Shown one piece after another: positions 56,563-64,000 of a DNA stretch of 64,000 nucleotides. Origin of the DNA: Glaciozyma antarctica PI12 (lineage: Eukaryota > Basidiomycota > Microbotryomycetes > Kriegeriales > Camptobasidiaceae); assembly GCA_002917775.1 (NCBI GenBank), contig KZ627161.1:1894432-1958431 (forward strand), given 5' to 3'. The notes below the pieces were generated by a model. That model was given only the letters and a program-made list of their open reading frames with translations, did no database searches and was not told where the DNA came from. Position numbers and translations under genes: made by a program. Numbering within the stretch: the first letter of the stretch is position 1; each line of letters begins with the position of its first letter.

Positions 56563-58731
56563 CTACGAGAACTTCCACTTGTTGTTGCAGTTGAGCTGAA
56601 CGAAAAAAGGGAGGTCAGCATAGCACGTTTTGCGGAACGGGAGGAGGAGCCTACGCAGGTGACGAAGGTCTGCAGAAATACGAGAGTCAGCGGAGCACGA
56701 TAGAAAGAACGGCGTGCCATCTCACAGTCATCGGCTCATCCGCGGAACGTGTTTGCATCTGTGAAAAGGTAGAAGTTAGAATTGGCCTCGCCAGCTGGAC
56801 AGCGACATCGCGGACCTGGTAGTACCTGTCGCGAAAGAACAAGTCAGCGCTCGTGCACAAAAAACGGCAGCATCACGACCAAGAACTTACATCGTCCGAC
56901 GCTGCTTGCACTTGCCGCACTGGAAGCCGTCCGTCTCAGCCTGCTGAGGCGCGGCACCCTGCGCCAGGAAGAGGTTCTGCTCGACGATCTTGCGGTTGGT
57001 CGCCTGCTGCTCCTCGGACGCCATCTCCTGTCGACGCTAACGCATCAGAAACGACAGCGAAGGAGACGAAAGAGGGTGGAAGAACCGATGGACTCATGCT
57101 GTAGAGCCTCTGCACGCTGATCTCCCCGCTCACGACGTCCTCCCTCAGACTCGGATTGTTCTGCGCCTTGAGGTTGAGGAAGAGCGAACGCATCTTCGTC
57201 CGGTACACGCTCGTTCCTTCCGGTGGCAGGTTCTGCTCATGCACATGCCTCTCCAGCGCGCGAGCCCTCGAGAGAATCAAGTCCGTCGCTGTCGGCAACA
57301 ACGAAGGTCAGGTTCGCATGGCCGAGCAAGGAAGAAGTGAAGACGCACGCGCATCCGAAGTCGACGCCAGCGCGTCGTACACCATCTCCGCACACTTCTC
57401 CCTCGTCTTATCTCCCGTACTCCCCTCCCCGCTCCCAAACACGATGCCGTCCGTCTTGTGCGTGCGAGGCGCGCCATTCAAGCTTTCTCGGCGCTTCGAC
57501 GCTGCAGAAGAAGCAGGTGCTGGGGCGGGAGCGGCGGCAGGCTTGGGCTTGGACGAGGAGGCGACGGGAGCGGGGGTGGGGGCGGTGGCGACGCTGGGTT
57601 TTGATCCGGCCTTGGGAGCGCTTTTGGAGAGTTTGGAGGGTTCGGGCTTGATGGTGACGGGGGGAGAGCCGGGAGCGGGGGAAGGAGAGGGGAGAGCAGA
57701 TCCTGTCAGGGGAATCAGTTGCGAGAACGGGAGGAGCTGGAGAGAGGTGCGAACCGGATGGACTCTGAGCGCTGTCCTTCGCACTCGACGCGCGAGGAGC
57801 AGGAGTTCCAACGTCGGCCTTCCACTTGCGTACGATCTCCTTTGCGAGGTCGGCGATCTGCTTGCTCGTGTTCTGGCGCAGCTTGTTGACCGTCACGCCG
57901 ATCTTGGTTTCCTGCAGAACGAAGTCGCGTGAGTCGAGTGCAAGGGGGGAAAGACGGGAGGAACCTACCCTGATAAGCTCCTCGGTCGCAACGACCTCCT
58001 TCTTCAGCCGCTGGAGGATGCTCGTGACTTCCTGTGCGAGTAGAAACAGGTCAGCTTGTAGTCTGGAGAGGTCGATGTATGCAGACGCGCTGGACGCGTT
58101 TACGAAACGCACAAAAGCCTTGCCGGACCTCGACCTGGATAGGAAGAGATACGGCAAGGCTCGAGAGACGAGGAGAAGACGGCGAAGAGGGGGACGCGAG
58201 CTGGTCGAATCGTGCGGGGCTCCCTGAGGACGTGTCGAGGGAGAGTCCCGAACGCTGCTGAACGCGGAGGACCACGAGCGGATGCGCTGAATTGACTTGA
58301 CTGTCCAGCCAGCGCGAGCGTGCCCTGGAAGCGACACCACCACCCACGCCGAGCTCGTCTCCCTGCTTGCACCGTTCGTGCCCTCCGGCCTGCCACGCTA
58401 TGCCAGCTCCTGAACCCCCCCTCCCACTGCAAACAGTGAGCACCACTCTCCCCCCCCCCCCCCAAAAACTTGTCCCTCCGCCTCCCTCGAGCTGCGAACC
58501 CTGCGGCCCCTCCACAGGGCCTGAGAGTGCCCAAGAAAAGCGTTCTGCGCCTTCCTCGCAAGCTAGACCTCGTCCTTCCTGCTGAGCGAACACTGGACCC
58601 TCGTTTGCGAGCTGGAGGTGTGAGGTGCCCTACGCGCCCAGAGACGAACGTACCTCTGTTCGGTTCGCAGCCACGGCCGCCAGGAGACTCTTCTTGAGGG
58701 CCAGAACGGCAGTAGCGTTGGACGACGACAT
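56563..58731 (-). CDS. DST1: Transcription elongation factor TFIIS
   Basis: TFIIS rescues backtracked RNA polymerase II by stimulating transcript cleavage. Start ATG at 58731 (MSSSNATAVLALKKSLLAAV). After a 622-nt first intron come EVTSILQRLKKEVVATEELI, IGVTVNKLRQNTSKQIADLA and KEIVRKWKADV (TFIIS N-terminal LW domain), then an Ala/Pro/Lys linker. The central domain includes TREKCAEMVYDALAS, YRTKMRSLFLNLKAQNNPSL and REDVVSGEISVQRLYSMSP. The C-terminal zinc ribbon reads FQCGKCKQRRTMYYQ, MQTRSADEPMT (catalytic Asp-Glu hairpin) and, across the last intron, TFVTC joined to LNCNNKWKFS. Four zinc cysteines and both acidic residues are intact. Stop TAG at 56563-56565. Divergent from BUR6. Confidence 0.95.
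58032..58653 (-). other. Unusually long first intron of DST1
   Basis: Donor GTACGTTCG at 58653 and acceptor CTCGCACAG at 58032 bound 622 nt, about ten times the usual intron length here. It contains a run of fourteen C on the + strand at 58450-58463. No extra coding exon is recognisable inside, though one cannot be excluded. Confidence 0.6.
58450..58463. repeat. C14 homopolymer in DST1 intron 1
   Basis: Fourteen C on the + strand, followed by five A; G14 in the transcript. Confidence 0.85.
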
Positions 58732-58851
58732 CGAGACGAGTGGACGGAGGGAGAGAGGCGCCGAACCCAAACACCTCTTGCCGCTTTCCTTCTCAGCTTA
58801 TTTCCTTATTTCCTTCGCAACTTCGAACGTGCAGGTGCACTCCGCGCCGAG
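58732..58851. promoter_or_regulatory. Compact divergent promoter between DST1 and BUR6
   Basis: Only 120 bp separate the two start codons, so both promoters must overlap. Both genes serve RNA polymerase II transcription. Confidence 0.45.
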
Positions 58852-59591
58852 ATGGGAAAACCTAGTAACCAGTCCCGCTTCCCTGTTGTGAGTGTCCTCT
58901 GTCGGTCTCGTTCCTAGACGGCTCGGAACTCACGCCTCCTCCCGCAACAGGCTCGCATCAAGAAGATGATTCAAGCCGACGAGGACGTCGGTAAGGTTGC
59001 GCAGGCAACTCCCGTGGTAGTCTGTAAGCTTGCACCGGCACAGGCGCAGAGGCGAGGAGGGAGCTGACACCGTCTCCGCTCGCAGCCAAGGCGCTCGAGC
59101 TGTTCTTGGGAAGCCTCGTCGGCGAGTGCGTCAAGGATGCGCAAGAGCGAGGGAGCAAGAAGATTACTGCCTATGGACTGTGCGTCGTCTTCAGCTTCTC
59201 TAGAGGCTGGTGGGAGCTGACTGGCGCTGCAGGAAGCGCACCATCAACAATGTCGCGACCTTTGACTTCTGTGCCGATATCGTCGCGGGCGTTGCGGATC
59301 CTATCACGGACGAGGGAGGGGATGAGCCGAAGAAGAAGCGAGTGCGGAAGAAGGCTGCGCCGAAGAAGGAGGAGGGCGAGGAGGGGGACGAGGAGGAGAA
59401 GCCGAAGCGCAAGCCTAGGGCGAAGGCGAAGCCCAAGGCTGCGAAGAAGGAGGCGAAGGAGGAGGAGGAGGAGGAGGAGGAGGAGCATGAGGAGGAGCAT
59501 GCGGAGGAGGACAAGGACGTCAAGGGAAAGGACGTAGAGGGAGGGCGAAGAGGATCATGTGGACGACGGCGAGGACGACGACGAGATTTAG
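58852..59591 (+). CDS. BUR6: Negative cofactor 2 alpha (DRAP1/Bur6), histone-fold protein
   Basis: NC2-alpha pairs with NC2-beta through histone folds and locks TBP on DNA, repressing or modulating RNA polymerase II initiation. Start ATG at 58852 (MGKPSNQSRFPV), then across introns ARIKKMIQADEDVGKVAQAT, PVVVSKALELFLGSLVGECV, KDAQERGSKKITAYGL and KRTINNVATFDFCADIVAGV. This matches the DRAP1 order RFPPARIKK-Q-DE-IGKVA and ISRALELFL. A basic region (KKKRVRKKAAPKKEEG) and a long (GAG)n-encoded acidic tail follow. Near 59535 the frame moves by one base; dropping one base gives EEDHVDDGEDDDEI with TAG at 59589. A CHRAC/Dpb3-type histone-fold protein is the alternative. Confidence 0.82.
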
Positions 59592-60577
59592 GTGCCTGCT
59601 GTACTGTATGGATCGGGGTGTGTTTCTTCCCGCTGCCCATCTGCTCGCTGCTTTCTCTGAGCGCTACGACTTTACTGCTGAGCGAGCGCGACTACAACTT
59701 CCGACCCACCGAGATTCTGCTTGCTGAGCGTTCTCCCTTGCTTCTCTATCGTTCAGCCGTTTCGATAACCCGAATCAATTCCCACAGCTCGGTAGTTAGC
59801 CCGGAGCGGAATGCTTTCACCATCTTCGCAGCCCCTGCCTGCTTCGCATTCCTCATCCCGCCCCCAAACCGACCACGCGACTCACCTTCGCACGTTCAGC
59901 ACTTCGACCAGGCACATCACGAGGTTCGGACCTATGAGCAGCACCGTAGAACCCCGCGCTCTCTGCTGGCCAGCCACAGGGAAGCTACTCGAGCTAGACT
60001 CGGGGAGAAGCGAAGGATAGGAGACGCCGAATGAGGAGGTCGTTCACTTGCATTCCAGAGACGATTGACGGAACAGGTGGCTGTTGGGACTGAGAGTGAG
60101 CGTTTCGCCTTCCTTCGCACCCTTGTTATATCTTGAATACAACTACCGCTCTGCCCAGCACGAACGAGAAAGAAGGAGAGGAACACAACGAGGAAGAGGA
60201 ACAGCGACCTCGCGACGTCCGGCTTGGATCCGGGCAGGCCGGTTCCACTCGCCCTCGCGTTGTGTTCCTTCTCCCCTCCCCAGTTGCCCTCTCTCCGACT
60301 CCCCCAGCTCAACAACTCATCGCCCTCGCGCCTCTCAAGGACAGCACACCAGCAGTCCAACCCGTCCTTCAGCCTTACGCCCTGCATCGCTTGTCGGTCG
60401 CCCACTTCTCTCCAAACAAGACCTCTAACTCACTGTGAGTGCTCGTCTCCCCCTGCGCCACGCCCTGCGCGTCGTTCGCTTCTACTATTGGAACAGTGCG
60501 CTGACATCCCCCTCGTCCCCCTCCCTCCGCCCGCCTAGGTCCCTTTTCTTCTAAGCCAGAACCCACTTGGCTCAACA
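59592..60577. other. Intergenic region upstream of beta-tubulin
   Basis: About 990 bp with no convincing gene. It holds the BUR6 3' flank and the beta-tubulin promoter and leader. Leader introns are possible but I could not settle one. No repeat seen. Confidence 0.5.
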
Positions 60578-63245
<2,668 letters not shown>

Positions 63246-64000
63246 AGCATCTCGCTTCAAACGCGTGGCTACCCCTTCAATTGGAAAAGTATTCGGTCGT
63301 CGTCCCCCTTCTTCAGCCCTCTTCCACTTTCTCGAATGCAACCCCCTCTTTCTCCCCTCCCACCTCCGTAATCCCTCTACGCGGTTTTGGCAATGTTAGC
63401 CCATATTAGTCGCTCGTTTTCGCGGGTGCTGCTGGTGGAGAGAGTGGATGGGGACTTGTCGCGACCTCCTGGTCCTTTTCTGCCCTCGCTCCTTTATAGC
63501 TGATTCCTCGTAGGCTGTTCAAGAACGATATCCAATCCCTTGGGCACGCGTGAGAAGGTCTGTTTGTCGCGGTGCCTCACTGAGGAGGGGCGAGCAGGGC
63601 TAGTATCGCTACATCGTCGCTCCGAAGGAGACAAGACTCTGTGTGCTGAATGCTTGAGACTCGGCGTCTGCATGGTTCTGCTGAGTCTGTCTTTTGCTCT
63701 GTGAGGCCTCTGCGATGCCAGCTGCTTCGACGTCCTGTTTGCAAGGGCGGGCGCGCAGGCGAAATTTGGTTCGCGTTGCGAGGAGAATACAAGTTGGCGT
63801 CTTTTCCTGCGGTCGTCCTGTCTGAACGAGCCGGTGGGGATGTTTGTGGATTCTCCTAGCAAAGTCCAGCTATTTTGACGCCTCCACCGCCGGTCGAAAG
63901 AAGCGGCGTCGCAGCGGTTTTGGTGGCTTACAGTTGTCCTCACTTCTTCCCCTCGCTCCCGGAGCAGCACAAGTTATTCATATACGCCATACTCAACTAC
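63246..64000. other. Beta-tubulin 3' flank, no gene seen
   Basis: The last 755 bp contain the tubulin 3'UTR and flank. The open frame on the minus strand (63494-63970) has an Arg/Ser-rich translation without domains. No RNA gene or repeat seen. Confidence 0.5.

Noticed and set aside
59459-59500. GGA/GAG repeats that could suggest a CRISPR-like or tandem array
   Set aside because: A simple trinucleotide run encoding the acidic BUR6 tail; no spaced repeat array exists anywhere in the window.
63494-63970. 158-codon open frame on the minus strand at the right edge
   Set aside because: Arg/Ser-rich translation without domain or splice support; treated as tubulin 3' flank.

Overview
The window is nuclear DNA of a basidiomycete fungus, most likely a red yeast of the Rhodotorula/Rhodosporidium/Sporobolomyces group (Microbotryomycetes, Sporidiobolales). 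The reasons are high GC, dense genes on both strands, many introns of about 45-65 nt with GTGCGT/GTGAGT/GTACGT donors, CTGAC/CTAAC branch sites and CAG acceptors, and a gene set of ordinary eukaryotic housekeeping proteins. The taxon is inferred, not proven. I see no prokaryotic, viral or CRISPR sequence and no recognisable tRNA or rRNA gene.

Layout. 1-2616 (-): partial gene with TPX2-family motifs. 2877-9031 (-): O-GlcNAc transferase-type GT41 protein. 9446-11315 (-): probable replication factor Sld7-like. 11453-13019 (+): rRNA-processing EFG1. 13181-15052 (-): seven-TM orphan membrane protein. 15525-17496 (+): arrestin-domain trafficking adaptor with PPxY motifs. 18599-20536 (-): WOPR (Gti1/Pac2/Wor1) transcription factor with about 3 kb of gene-free DNA upstream, which holds a 52-bp inverted repeat. 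23613-24439 (-): small Zn2Cys6 regulator. 24850-26290 (-): mitochondrial carrier YHM2. 27443-30124 (+): SPATA20/DUF255 protein. 30284-30998 (-): RPB8. 31510-33493 (+): GAF-domain protein. 33758-35140 (+): VIP36-like lectin. 35223-36666 (-): DPH7. 37116-40643 (-): KAP104/transportin. 40898-42375 (+): ORC2. 42467-43150 (-): small probable mitochondrial membrane protein. 43320-44419 (+): BUD32. 44706-45150 and 45353-45607 (+): two small proteins. 45706-46845 (-): ESF2. 47122-51290 (+): RAT1. 51660-55944 (+): an unusual membrane protein fusing a GT31-type and a GT32/A4GT-type glycosyltransferase. 56563-58731 (-): TFIIS (DST1). 58852-59591 (+): NC2-alpha (BUR6). 60578-63245 (+): beta-tubulin in 21 coding exons, several only 5-19 nt long.

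Several neighbours are divergently arranged with related jobs: ESF2/RAT1 (ribosome biogenesis and RNA processing) and DST1/BUR6 (RNA polymerase II transcription). Replication initiation appears twice (Sld7-like, ORC2). About eleven places show a reading-frame change inside otherwise well-conserved genes without a convincing ordinary intron. Most would be corrected by removing one base, which points first to single-base insertions in the assembly.

Exon boundaries were worked out by eye. Gene ends given at a start or stop codon are firm unless stated; UTRs are not delimited.
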